Assembly: GCA_011390635.1 (NCBI GenBank)
Contig: JAABSA010000005.1
Location: 62,001-126,000, forward strand
Length of the DNA stretch: 64,000 nt
From: Desulfotignum sp.
Lineage (GTDB): Bacteria > Desulfobacterota > Desulfobacteria > Desulfobacterales > Desulfobacteraceae
Direction of reading: 5' to 3'
Shown here piece after piece: positions 25,865 to 34,180 of the stretch (positions within the stretch are counted from its first letter, which is position 1; every line of letters begins with the position of its first letter). The notes under the pieces are model-generated. The model saw only the letters and a list, made by a program, of their open reading frames with translations, was not told where the DNA came from and searched no databases. A program made the position numbers and the translations under genes.

Positions 25865-27673
25865 TTACACACCATAGAACAGATAAATCATCAACAGTTC
25901 CACAGTGAGGAAAATAAATGTCATGACAATGCCTGCTTTTGCATAGTCCACGGTTCGGTAGCCTCCGGGCCGCATCACCAGGGCGTTCACCTGGTGTGTG
26001 GGCAGAATAAAGCTGTTGGAAGCGGAAATGCCGACAACCAGTGCCGCCATTCTGGGATCCGCACCGGCCATCATCGCCATGTTCATGCAAAGAGGGACCA
26101 GAAGAACCGTTGCACCGACATTGGAAATGACCAGCGTAAAAAAAGTGGTCATGATACCGATCACCGCCAGCAGAACAATCGGTACCGGTGTTCCCACAAA
26201 ACCCAGGACCCCCTGGGCGATAAAGGCAGCAGTGCCGCTTTTTTCAAATGCAATACCCAGCGGAATCAGCCCGGCAAGAAGAAACACCGTCATCCAGTCC
26301 ACGGCGCCGTATGCCTCATCGATTGTCAGAACCCCTGTGATGATCATGCCCAGGGCCCCTGACATCAATGCCACGGCCAGGGCGGTATCAAAGAAAATGA
26401 CCTGAAAAAGAGCAATGGCAAGCCAGAAAACTGCAAATACGGCTTTCTGGGGACGTAGAATTTCTCCTTCAAGCGGGGATGCAAAAACCAGTGACCGTGG
26501 TTTTGGTTTATTGTTCAGAATATGAAATTTGTCCCATGGTCCCTGGAGAAGCAGGGTATCTCCCTTGCTCAGCGGAATATAGGTCAGGCCGCTGTAAAAT
26601 TTTTTATTGTCTTTGAACAGAACCAGTGGATTGAGTTGATAATGCTCTTTAAAACTCACTTCATTCAATGTCTTGCCGATCAAATCCGATCTGGGGGAAA
26701 CAACCGCTTCCGCTACCCCTGCATTTGTATTGGCGAGGGTGTCTGCAAAGGTTTCCAGGGTGTCTTTTATCTGCCAGCCGTATTCTTCTGCCAGTTTTTC
26801 AATATTTTCCCATTTGCCGGCAACGGCAACATCACAGTTGGCAGAAACGGTTTCGTGGCTCCGGGGAACATGATTGACCGTCTTGACCGAAGGATAACTG
26901 ATCCCGATAACCGTGACCAGAAATTTCGCCCTGACCGTAAGTTCCTCCAGCGTTCCCGTGACACCGGTCTCCGGCACATGCAGTTCCACAATACTGTTGA
27001 CCCCCTGGTATTCTCTGGTCAGCATTTCAGATGCCCCTTTACTGAACTTTCCGGTCTGGGCAGGCAGAACAAATTTACCGAAAACCACAAAATACAGCAG
27101 CGCGGCGGCAACCAGTGCCAGTCCGATGGGCGTCTGGGTAAAAAGCCCGAAAGGTGCCAGTTTTTCTCCGCCGACCACCATCAGGTCATTCAACAAAATG
27201 GTGGGACTTGCGCCGACCAGGGTGATGGTACCACCGATAATGGCACAGAACGCCATGGGCATCAGCACTCTGGATGTGGGGATTCCCATGCGTTTGGATA
27301 TTCTCTGGGTGACGGGCAGAAACAATGCCGCAGCCCCGATATTCTGCATCAAACTGGAAATCACGGCGACGGAACCGGCAATAAACAGAATGATCCTGTT
27401 TTCACTTTTGCCGGCCAGGGCCATGATCGGCTTTGCCACCTTGTTCATCACCCCGGTTTTATCAAGGCCTGCGCCGATGATGATAACAGCGATAATGGAA
27501 CAGACCGCGTTGCTGGAAAGACCTGAAAAGGCTTCCTTTGGCGTAACCAGGCCGATAAGGGGAAGCAGCACCATCATCATGATTCCCACAACATCCACTC
27601 TGACCCATTCAAAAACAAATAAAAAAATAACAAAAACAAGGACTGTCATTGTCAATATCATATCAGGTGTCAT
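25865..27673 (-). CDS. SLC13-family permease with RCK_C-type cytoplasmic domains
   Basis: 602 residues. Two sets of membrane segments (roughly 5-200 and 405-600) carry the DASS/ArsB-NhaD-type signatures (SSLMQNIGAAALFLPV, and IGISASNSFILPTHQVNALV near the end). Between them lies a cytoplasmic part (about 210-390) with TrkA/RCK_C-like repeats that often sense ligands. SLC13 members move di- or tricarboxylates or sulfate with sodium or protons. In a sulfate reducer a sulfate role is possible but not shown by sequence. It sits in the middle of a set of receiver and UspA genes, which suggests its expression or activity is regulated by them. Confidence 0.9.
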   Translation of the reverse strand: MTPDMILTMTVLVFVIFLFVFEWVRVDVVGIMMMVLLPLIGLVTPKEAFSGLSSNAVCSIIAVIIIGAGLDKTGVMNKVAKPIMALAGKSENRIILFIAGSVAVISSLMQNIGAAALFLPVTQRISKRMGIPTSRVLMPMAFCAIIGGTITLVGASPTILLNDLMVVGGEKLAPFGLFTQTPIGLALVAAALLYFVVFGKFVLPAQTGKFSKGASEMLTREYQGVNSIVELHVPETGVTGTLEELTVRAKFLVTVIGISYPSVKTVNHVPRSHETVSANCDVAVAGKWENIEKLAEEYGWQIKDTLETFADTLANTNAGVAEAVVSPRSDLIGKTLNEVSFKEHYQLNPLVLFKDNKKFYSGLTYIPLSKGDTLLLQGPWDKFHILNNKPKPRSLVFASPLEGEILRPQKAVFAVFWLAIALFQVIFFDTALAVALMSGALGMIITGVLTIDEAYGAVDWMTVFLLAGLIPLGIAFEKSGTAAFIAQGVLGFVGTPVPIVLLAVIGIMTTFFTLVISNVGATVLLVPLCMNMAMMAGADPRMAALVVGISASNSFILPTHQVNALVMRPGGYRTVDYAKAGIVMTFIFLTVELLMIYLFYGV

Positions 27674-27748
27674 TCAATTTAGTCTCCGTTTAATAGTTGT
27701 CATATTAGAATTCTCGATGGTAAACGGGGTCAGCATGTGTTGTTGGCG

Positions 27749-27817
27749 TTATTCACCACAGCCGCAGTACCCCATGACGGCAGAAATAATGCCAATAACG
27801 CAAGCCTGGCCCCACAA
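27749..27817 (-). CDS. possible tiny hydrophobic ORF ending in a CGCG motif
   Basis: 22 codons from a TTG. The product is hydrophobic and ends YCGCGE. It continues in frame after the amber stop of the small ORF upstream, with only two codons between. The ribosome site is weak, so it may be untranslated or reached by read-through. Confidence 0.25.
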   Translation of the reverse strand: MWGQACVIGIISAVMGYCGCGE

Positions 27818-27823
27818 GTCCCG

Positions 27824-27904
27824 CTATTTTTTCTTGCGGAAAAAATAACAGAGGACTGATACCGAAAAAATCAATACCATTCCGAAAACAAACTGGGTAT
27901 CCAT
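27824..27904 (-). CDS. 26-residue single-membrane-segment peptide
   Basis: A very strong ribosome site (AAGGAGGAG) stands before the ATG. The product has one hydrophobic helix (VFGMVLIFSVSVLCYFF) and a basic tail (RKKK), the topology of a small inner-membrane protein with its C-terminus inside. It lies between the UspA-receiver gene (16 bp gap) and the SLC13 permease. Many solute carriers have tiny accessory membrane peptides encoded next to them, so an accessory role for the permease is a reasonable inference. It is not homologous to any family I know. Confidence 0.55.
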   Translation of the reverse strand: MDTQFVFGMVLIFSVSVLCYFFRKKK

Positions 27905-27920
27905 GATCTCCTCCTTATCC

Positions 27921-28844
27921 TTAGTCTATGGCATAGACACAAAAAGTCTGTGCAATTACCGGCTCTTTTTCTTCTGGTGATCCCAGGCTGTTCAAAATTT
28001 TTCTGAAAAATCCCCAGAAACTTCCCATATCCTCTTTTTCAAAATAAACCGATTCCAGTGCTTCGGTTGCTTCCTTGAGTTTTGCATCCCCGTGGCCGGT
28101 GAGCAGGGAACTGGGGATGGTGCTGTCAATTTCTTTTACCCTGGCAATCAGATCAAGACCGTCCATATCCGGCAGCCGCTGGTCGATAATTGCCAGATGG
28201 ACCGTTTTTGTCTGCAGGATATCAAGCGCTTCTTTCCCATCTAAAGCAGTGAGCGGTTCATGGCCCTGGAGCCTGATTCTGTCAGCCAAAGCATTCAGAA
28301 ATCTGGGGTTGTCATCCACCAGCAATATGTGAATATCTTCCTTGGATCGGGTTGCATGAGGGCTTCTTGTTTTGGCCTTCGCTTTTGCCATGCCGGCCGG
28401 ATTTTCCGTGATGATATATTCAGGCTTACCGTAATCCTTTATGACAGCGTCAATGGCGGTATCAATGTCTGAATAATGCACCATATGGGTGAATGCAAGG
28501 CCCTTGTCCCCTGCTTTGGTGTGGAAACTTTCCGCATTCCGGTCAGCATTTTTTTTAAATTCTTCAAAAGCCACATCATGGGCATTTGAAAAAAATTCGG
28601 TGACATCATGGGTAAGATTGGCACAATTCACAGCGATGATGCCGCAGCCCATCCGCTTTGCCATCTCAAGGGTATAGGAAACCATGGTTTCGGGAAAAAG
28701 GCTTTCATATGTGGCAACCGCGATCTTCCGGCGGGCATTATCCTCAGATGCCGCACCCTTCGTCTCATGGGTCTGGTCCCGGCTGCCGACCGCCTGATCA
28801 TCCACCTTTCCTGATTTTGTTTTTGATTTATTAAACAATGTCAT
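27921..28844 (-). CDS. UspA-like domain fused to a response-regulator receiver
   Basis: 307 residues. After a polar N-terminal tail comes a universal-stress-like alpha/beta domain (about 40-150, starting RKIAVATYESLFPETMVSYT). A receiver domain (about 172-300) follows with the Asp in AIIDQRLPDMDG. The two-part arrangement joins a small-molecule or stress-sensing fold to a phosphoacceptor in one chain, with no output domain. It probably receives phosphate from the kinase encoded divergently at 29361. A tiny membrane ORF and the SLC13 permease follow on the same strand. Confidence 0.85.
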   Translation of the reverse strand: MTLFNKSKTKSGKVDDQAVGSRDQTHETKGAASEDNARRKIAVATYESLFPETMVSYTLEMAKRMGCGIIAVNCANLTHDVTEFFSNAHDVAFEEFKKNADRNAESFHTKAGDKGLAFTHMVHYSDIDTAIDAVIKDYGKPEYIITENPAGMAKAKAKTRSPHATRSKEDIHILLVDDNPRFLNALADRIRLQGHEPLTALDGKEALDILQTKTVHLAIIDQRLPDMDGLDLIARVKEIDSTIPSSLLTGHGDAKLKEATEALESVYFEKEDMGSFWGFFRKILNSLGSPEEKEPVIAQTFCVYAID

Positions 28845-28858
28845 AAATGGTCCTCTGA

Positions 28859-28916
28859 TTTAGTGTTTACATTTTAGTGTTTAAATTTTTCATTTTTTGT
28901 CATTTTAATGTTTACA
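28859..28916. promoter_or_regulatory. three 13-bp direct repeats in the divergent promoter
   Basis: TTTAGTGTTTACA (28859), TTTAGTGTTTAAA (28873) and TTTAATGTTTACA (28904) lie 14 and 31 bp apart in an AT-rich gap between the UspA-receiver gene and the first rightward receiver. They could be binding sites for a shared regulator. The regular 14-bp step is not a multiple of the helical turn, so they may lie on different faces. Confidence 0.5.
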
Positions 28917-28986
28917 AATGAAACAAATCAAATTATATTGAGATATAAATTAAAATTTTTAAACAGTCAACACAAAAGATTGATTT

Positions 28987-29364
28987 ATGAAACAGATTGA
29001 TATCCTGATTATTGATGATGAGGTCAAATTTGCCGATATGCTGTCCCGGCGACTCTCCCTCCGGGGCATCACCTGCCGGGCATGTTATGACGGACTTTCC
29101 GGTATCCAGTGGATCAAGGAAAATCCCGGCGCCGCCGTCCTGATCCTGCTTGACCTGAAACTGCCGGATCTGTATGGTACACAGGTACTGGCCCATATAA
29201 AGGAAATCGATCCGGCTGTCCCGGTTTTCATCATCACCGGTCACGGCACCAGAGAGGATGAAAAAGCGTGTCTCGATCTGGGTGCAGTCGAATTCATCCA
29301 CAAACCCGTGAGCATTGAAAAAATAACCACCCTGCTCACCCATGCCCGGGGGGAGGTGCAATGA
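28987..29364 (+). CDS. single-domain response regulator
   Basis: 125 residues, a receiver only, with acidic pocket IIDDEV and phosphoacceptor Asp in ILLDLKLPDLYG, and conserved Thr and Lys in FIITGHG and FIHKPVS. No output domain. It overlaps the start of the sensor kinase by 4 bp, so the two are co-translated. As a stand-alone receiver it probably serves as a phosphate relay or sink, like the two other receivers in this run. Confidence 0.9.
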   Translation: MKQIDILIIDDEVKFADMLSRRLSLRGITCRACYDGLSGIQWIKENPGAAVLILLDLKLPDLYGTQVLAHIKEIDPAVPVFIITGHGTREDEKACLDLGAVEFIHKPVSIEKITTLLTHARGEVQ

Positions 29365-31124
29365 TCCGAACACCGCAGATACTGCATAAACAGGAGTGGC
29401 TGGCGTTTTTGTTTCACCGGCACAACGTCCACCTGGCATCCTTTCACACTTTTTCCAATTACTGCCGTATCTGGATCATCAGCATCGCTATCCTGGCCGT
29501 CACCTCCCTGTCCCCCCTGGTGATGGCCACCTTCATCAACCACCGGCTGATCCAGCAGGCCGTGGATGCGGAACTGGTTCTCCAGACCGAGCGGGTTACC
29601 TCCAATGCCAAGCGGTCCATGCGGTTTTTCCTGGAAGAACGGTTGAACGCCCTGCGGTTCATCGTGAATGAACTGCCCTATTACGCTTTGATCGATAACG
29701 AACACCTGGAGGAAATTCTGGGCAACCTCAAGCTGGGATTCGGCGGATTCACGGACCTGAGCATCATCGATGCCGACGGCAGCCAGGTGGCCTATGCCGG
29801 CCCCTTCAACCTGGAGGGCAAAAACTACAAAACCCAGCCATGGTTCACCCGGAGCATTGAAAGTGATAATTTCATCAGCGAGGTGTTCACCGGATACCGG
29901 GATGTTCCCCACATCATCATTGCGGTCCGTTCCATAAACGCCCTGGGCAGGCTTTTCATACTCCGGGCCACCCTGGACACCCAGCGGCTCATGGACACCC
30001 TTCTTTCCTATAAAACCAATGTCCACACCGATATCTTTCTGATGAATCACACCGGCCAGCTTCAGACCCCTTCCAACACCCATGGAAAAATTTTCACCCC
30101 CACCCGTCTGGACATTCCGAAATTTTCTACCACGACAAACGTGATCATGCCGGAAAGTGAACGGGATCATGCCTTTATTATCGGATACTCCTACATTATC
30201 ACCGAGGCGGTGACCACCCCGTTCATACTCATGGTGTACAAAAAAAAATCCGGGGTCATGGGCACCTGGCTGAACCTGGGCAGGACCTTCAACTGGATCA
30301 TTTACATCAGTTGCCTGGTGATGATGATCATCATCACCCTGGTGTCCACCTTTATGGTGAACAAGCTGTACCTGGCGGACAAAACCAAAGCGGAAACCAT
30401 GATGAAAATGGAACAGAACCAGCAGCTGGCATGCATCGGTCAGCTGTCCGCCGGTATCGCCCATGAAATCAACAACCCGTTGGCGTTGATCAATGAAACC
30501 GCCGGATACCTCAAAGACCTGTACCATTTTGCTGATGAACATCAGAACGACCAGGAGATCATGGAACATCTGGATGACATTCTGGAGGCGGTTGCCCGGT
30601 GCGGCACCATCACCAGCCAGCTGCTGGGATTTGTCCGGCAGTTCGATGTCCAGACCTCCGCGGTGAATGTGGAAAAACTGATCACCGGCATATTGCGTTT
30701 TCACAAAAAGGAAACTGAGTACAAGGGTATCCATGTCACCACCGACATCGCACCTGATACCCCTGCCATCGAGACCGACCGGGGCAAACTCCAGCAGATC
30801 CTGCTCAACCTGATCAACAATGCGTTCCAGGCCATCGAAGCCAACGGATGCCTGGATATAACGGTATCGCACCTGGCCCCCGACCAGATCACCATAGAGA
30901 TCAAAGACACGGGATGCGGCATTCCCGAAGAAAACCTCAAACGAATACATGAACCGTTTTTCAGTACCAAAAAAGAAAAGATGGGAACCGGCCTGGGGCT
31001 TTCCATCACTTACGGACTGGTCAAAAAACTGCAGGGAAATATCCGGGTGGAAAGCAGTGAAGGTGTCGGGACCATATTTACCGTCACATTACCGGTCAAG
31101 ATGAAAAAAGAGGATACGGCATGA
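29361..31124 (+). CDS. membrane sensor histidine kinase with an extracytoplasmic sensor
   Basis: 587 residues. A first membrane segment (about 35-58), an extracytoplasmic Cache-like sensor (about 60-300), a second membrane segment (about 312-335), a HisKA helix with the His in GIAHEINNPLALINE, and a HATPase domain with QILLNLINNAFQ, IKDTGCGIPEENL and GTGLGLSITYG. All catalytic motifs are intact. It is the only complete kinase of this island and probably feeds phosphate to the surrounding receivers. It overlaps the receiver genes on both sides by 4 bp each. Confidence 0.93.
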   Translation: MIRTPQILHKQEWLAFLFHRHNVHLASFHTFSNYCRIWIISIAILAVTSLSPLVMATFINHRLIQQAVDAELVLQTERVTSNAKRSMRFFLEERLNALRFIVNELPYYALIDNEHLEEILGNLKLGFGGFTDLSIIDADGSQVAYAGPFNLEGKNYKTQPWFTRSIESDNFISEVFTGYRDVPHIIIAVRSINALGRLFILRATLDTQRLMDTLLSYKTNVHTDIFLMNHTGQLQTPSNTHGKIFTPTRLDIPKFSTTTNVIMPESERDHAFIIGYSYIITEAVTTPFILMVYKKKSGVMGTWLNLGRTFNWIIYISCLVMMIIITLVSTFMVNKLYLADKTKAETMMKMEQNQQLACIGQLSAGIAHEINNPLALINETAGYLKDLYHFADEHQNDQEIMEHLDDILEAVARCGTITSQLLGFVRQFDVQTSAVNVEKLITGILRFHKKETEYKGIHVTTDIAPDTPAIETDRGKLQQILLNLINNAFQAIEANGCLDITVSHLAPDQITIEIKDTGCGIPEENLKRIHEPFFSTKKEKMGTGLGLSITYGLVKKLQGNIRVESSEGVGTIFTVTLPVKMKKEDTA

Positions 31125-31483
31125 AGATTATTCTTGTGGATGATGAAAAAAAATTCGTCAATATGCTGGCCAAAAGACTGTCACTTCGGGGGCTGAATGC
31201 GGATGTGGCCTATTCCGGTGAAGAGGCTGTTAAAAAAGCCGCCAAAACCCCTTACGACCTGGCTGTGCTGGACCTTAAAATGCCCGGTATCAGCGGATTT
31301 GCATTAAAACGAAAACTGCTGGAATTGCAGCCGGAAATCAAGCTGATTTTTGTCACCGGACACGGCGTCATTGATAAAAACGGGAACCATGATCATTCAG
31401 ATGATATATTTCTGGCCAAACCATTGAATATTGATACTTTGATTGAAATCATCCATCAAATCATCCATCCGGATAAACCATAA
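31121..31483 (+). CDS. single-domain response regulator
   Basis: 120 residues. The receiver has the acidic DDE near the start, the Asp in AVLDLKMPGISG and Lys in FLAKPLN. It has no output domain. It overlaps the kinase end by 4 bp and precedes the kinase-like gene by 17 bp. It shares the opening KIILVDDEKKFVNMLAKRLS pattern with its neighbours, which suggests tandem duplication of a receiver module. Confidence 0.9.
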   Translation: MKIILVDDEKKFVNMLAKRLSLRGLNADVAYSGEEAVKKAAKTPYDLAVLDLKMPGISGFALKRKLLELQPEIKLIFVTGHGVIDKNGNHDHSDDIFLAKPLNIDTLIEIIHQIIHPDKP

Positions 31484-31500
31484 CATGGGGAGACATAACA

Positions 31501-32187
31501 ATGAATCAACACACTATTGACCTTGTGAACAAGCAGGGACTGCAGTTTTTCGGATCGGTGAATGCCAGCATTTCCCATGAACTGAAAAATATCTTTGCCA
31601 TCATTTCCGAAACCGCCGGATTTTTAAACGACCTGACCCAGTTGTCAAAACAGGGCAAAAAACTGGAACTGTCTGTTCTTGAAAACTGCAGCAACAGTAT
31701 TTCAGAAGAGATTGAGCGGGGTTTTGACACCATCCGTCAGATGAACCAGTTTGCCCACAGCGTGGATGATCCTGTAAAGGAAACCAGTATTGCCGACACC
31801 CTGGCTTTGGCCGTCAAACTGACCGGTTTTCTAAGTTATGCCGGAAAGGCACATATCCAGGACGGCCCTGCCAATGACATCACGGTCTTCACCAGTCCGT
31901 TTCTGTTCCAGACACTGGTATACAAAACATTGTGCGCCCTTTACAAGGCAATGGATATCAAAGACGAACTGACCATTGCATACCGGCAAGATGATCCATC
32001 CGGCATCACCCTGGTATTTTCCTATGACCGCTCCGGGGATCTCAAAGACTTTCCCGACCCCAAAACCGCTGATGTGGCAGATGCCCTCAAGGCAACATTC
32101 ACGATCAAAGAGAGTGCCCTTGAACTGACCATTCCCAGGGATAATGACGGCCTGCAAGCCGCACTGGCAGATGGACAAACCCCCTGA
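31501..32187 (+). CDS. kinase-like protein with a phosphoacceptor His but no ATPase motifs
   Basis: 228 residues. The first part has a dimerisation helix with the H box SISHELKNIFAIISETAGFL. The second part has a HATPase-like size and beta pattern but none of the N, G1 or G2 boxes is visible. Such an arrangement recalls ChpT and Spo0B, which carry phosphate between receivers without using ATP. That function is inferred. It is encoded between two single-domain receivers, exactly where a histidine phosphotransferase would be useful. Confidence 0.75.
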   Translation: MNQHTIDLVNKQGLQFFGSVNASISHELKNIFAIISETAGFLNDLTQLSKQGKKLELSVLENCSNSISEEIERGFDTIRQMNQFAHSVDDPVKETSIADTLALAVKLTGFLSYAGKAHIQDGPANDITVFTSPFLFQTLVYKTLCALYKAMDIKDELTIAYRQDDPSGITLVFSYDRSGDLKDFPDPKTADVADALKATFTIKESALELTIPRDNDGLQAALADGQTP

Positions 32188-32263
32188 AAGCCTGTATTCC
32201 CATATTGGCAGACAGGCACGCATAAACCGATAATACAAAACATACCAAATTATGGAGGCAGCC

Positions 32264-32758
32264 ATGACCGACACTGAAAAAATCCATCTGTTACTGGTGG
32301 ATGACGAGGAAAAATTCCTAAACGCCCTTACTGATCGTTTAAAACTCAAATTCTTTGATATCACACCGGTGACCAATGGTGAGGATGCCATTGATGTGAC
32401 AGGGAAAGCAAAATTTGATGTGGCGGTGGTTGACCTGCAGATGCCCGGCATCGACGGGGTGCAACTTCTCAAAGCCCTGAAAAAAAGCCACCGGTTTCTG
32501 GAAATCATTATCCTCTCAGGCCATGCCACCATTGATGTGGCAGTTGAATGCACCAAACTGGGTGCATTCAAAGTTCTTGAAAAACCCTGCGGATTTGACA
32601 AGCTGGTTGAAACCATCAAAGAAGCCTATGAATCCCGTTTGAAAAAGAAATTTGAAAATGATGCCCAGCGCATGCAAAAAATCCAGTCCCTTGCGTTTGG
32701 TCAGTCTCCTCTGGGAATATTACGGGAATTGTCCAAAATGGACGACAATAAAAAATAG
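32264..32758 (+). CDS. response regulator with a charged C-terminal tail
   Basis: 164 residues from the ATG at 32264, chosen because GGAGG lies 5 bp upstream of it and overlaps the earlier Met. The receiver has DDEEKF and the Asp in AVVDLQMPGIDG and a Lys in VLEKPCG. The last 45 residues are a basic, helical extension (ESRLKKKFENDAQRMQKIQ) without a recognisable DNA-binding fold. It could interact with a partner or act as a phosphate acceptor of the phosphotransferase-like protein just upstream. Confidence 0.88.
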   Translation: MTDTEKIHLLLVDDEEKFLNALTDRLKLKFFDITPVTNGEDAIDVTGKAKFDVAVVDLQMPGIDGVQLLKALKKSHRFLEIIILSGHATIDVAVECTKLGAFKVLEKPCGFDKLVETIKEAYESRLKKKFENDAQRMQKIQSLAFGQSPLGILRELSKMDDNKK

Positions 32759-33039
32759 ACCGCCGCATTTCCTGCCAAAGGCTTCATGCAGTACCCACCG
32801 GTGCCCGGATAACGATTCCCATGAAGTCTTTGGCTGTTCCACGCCTGCCATTGTCTCATGCCGCCTGTGGTGGTGTCTTGTGATGCCCCTGTATTGGTGT
32901 CTTTTGAATCATTGACTTTGTTACGAACCCTGGTTTATAACCCTGGCTGTAAGATATTTTGCATTGGCCCGGCCCGTGCATCCCGGGAAGGCATCATACC
33001 ACGACCGCAAGGACCTTGAATAATGAAAGACCGGAACCC
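32759..33039. other. 281-bp gap without a supported gene
   Basis: I see no convincing ORF, hairpin terminator or promoter pair here. A 6-codon frame (MKDRNP) ends in the overlapping ATGA at the start of the next gene and could be a leader, but nothing else supports it. Confidence 0.4.
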
Positions 33040-34161
33040 ATGAAAGAATTGACACCGTTTTACCAGGCCATTAATGATCCTGCGGCCCTGGGCCGCAGGA
33101 TCACCCATAAAAAAATCATCGGCACCCTGTGTTCCTATGCACCCGAAGAATTGATTTACGCGGCCGGTTACCATCCCATGCGCCTGTTTTCATCCAAAGC
33201 GGACACCCAACTGGCCCAGAACCATCTCCAGACCTATTGTTGCTCTGTGGTGCGGGGTGTGCTGGAGGACAGCCTGGCCGGCCGCCTGGATTTTCTGCAT
33301 GGCACGGTATTTGTCCATACCTGTGATTCCATGCAGCGTTTGTCCGACATCTGGCGCCTCAAGGGACAATACCCGTTTTTTGCAGACGTGATCCTGCCGG
33401 CCAAAATGCATACCCCCAGTGCAAAAAAGTACATGGCAGCGGTGCTGGAAAGATGTAAAACCGATCTGGAGACTGACACGGGCAGACCTGTTACCAGCCA
33501 GTCCCTGGCCGATGCCATCCGGATGTACAACCGGATACGGAAAAATCTTTCTCGGATATATGCACTGAAAAGCCGGTATCCCGCTGTTTTACAGAACAAG
33601 GACCTGTTGGCCCTTGTCAAGGGATCCATGATCATGGACCGGCAGGAAGCTGCGGATCACCTGGACAACGTCATTCTCAGGCTGGCAGCCGCAGTTCCGG
33701 ACGTGAAAGATTCACCGATTGCCCCGGACAAACGCCTGATCCTGTCCGGATCGGTTTGTGACATGCCAGGGCTCTACGATCTTTTCCAGGATACCGGTGC
33801 TGCTGTGGTGGGCGATGATCTGTGCACCGGCCGCCGCTGGTTTGACGGTCTGATACCCGAAGATATGGAACCCATGGCCGCCATCACCCAGCGCTATGCC
33901 CAGCGGCTGGTCTGCCCGGCCAAACACCGGGGCCTTCATGAGAGAGCCGACAGTCTGGTTGACCAGGCCAAAAATCTTGGCGCGGACGGTGTGGTGTTTG
34001 CCCTTCTCAAATTCTGTGATCCCCATGCCTTTGACTATCCCTATCTCAAAGCCCGCCTGGATGATGCCGGCATAAAATCGCTGGTACTGGAACTGGATGA
34101 CGGCCAGGACAGCCAGGGCCAGCTGGCCACCAGGATCGAAACCTTTATTCACATGATATGA
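33040..34161 (+). CDS. 2-hydroxyacyl-CoA dehydratase / benzoyl-CoA reductase subunit (HgdB/BcrC-like)
   Basis: 373 residues from the ATG at 33040. It has the family opening RRITHKKIIGTLCSYAPEELIYAAGYHPMR, and conserved cysteines for a [4Fe-4S] cluster (LCSYAPEE, TCDSMQRLSDIWR, KFCDPHAFDYP). These proteins form one subunit of the heterodimer that passes a single electron to an aryl- or hydroxyacyl-CoA. The following gene gives the second subunit and the third gives the activator, so the set is a complete dehydratase/reductase module. The substrate (hydroxyacyl-CoA or aromatic) cannot be chosen from sequence alone. Confidence 0.88.
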   Translation: MKELTPFYQAINDPAALGRRITHKKIIGTLCSYAPEELIYAAGYHPMRLFSSKADTQLAQNHLQTYCCSVVRGVLEDSLAGRLDFLHGTVFVHTCDSMQRLSDIWRLKGQYPFFADVILPAKMHTPSAKKYMAAVLERCKTDLETDTGRPVTSQSLADAIRMYNRIRKNLSRIYALKSRYPAVLQNKDLLALVKGSMIMDRQEAADHLDNVILRLAAAVPDVKDSPIAPDKRLILSGSVCDMPGLYDLFQDTGAAVVGDDLCTGRRWFDGLIPEDMEPMAAITQRYAQRLVCPAKHRGLHERADSLVDQAKNLGADGVVFALLKFCDPHAFDYPYLKARLDDAGIKSLVLELDDGQDSQGQLATRIETFIHMI

Positions 34162-34180
34162 CCCAAAAAGAGACCCTCCC

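Noticed and set aside
26522-27526. Rightward ORF of 334 codons opposite the SLC13 permease
   Set aside because: It lies fully inside a clear membrane permease gene, has no ribosome site and its product is His/Gln-rich and low in motif content.
27749-27904. Pyrrolysine read-through of the TAG as an established fact
   Set aside because: Only the frame continuity is seen; without pyl genes or conservation it stays a possibility.
29241-30950. Long leftward ORF of 569 codons opposite the sensor kinase
   Set aside because: It is the shadow of an unmistakable kinase frame with all catalytic motifs. The antisense product is rich in Gly, His and Val without domains, as expected for an antisense frame.
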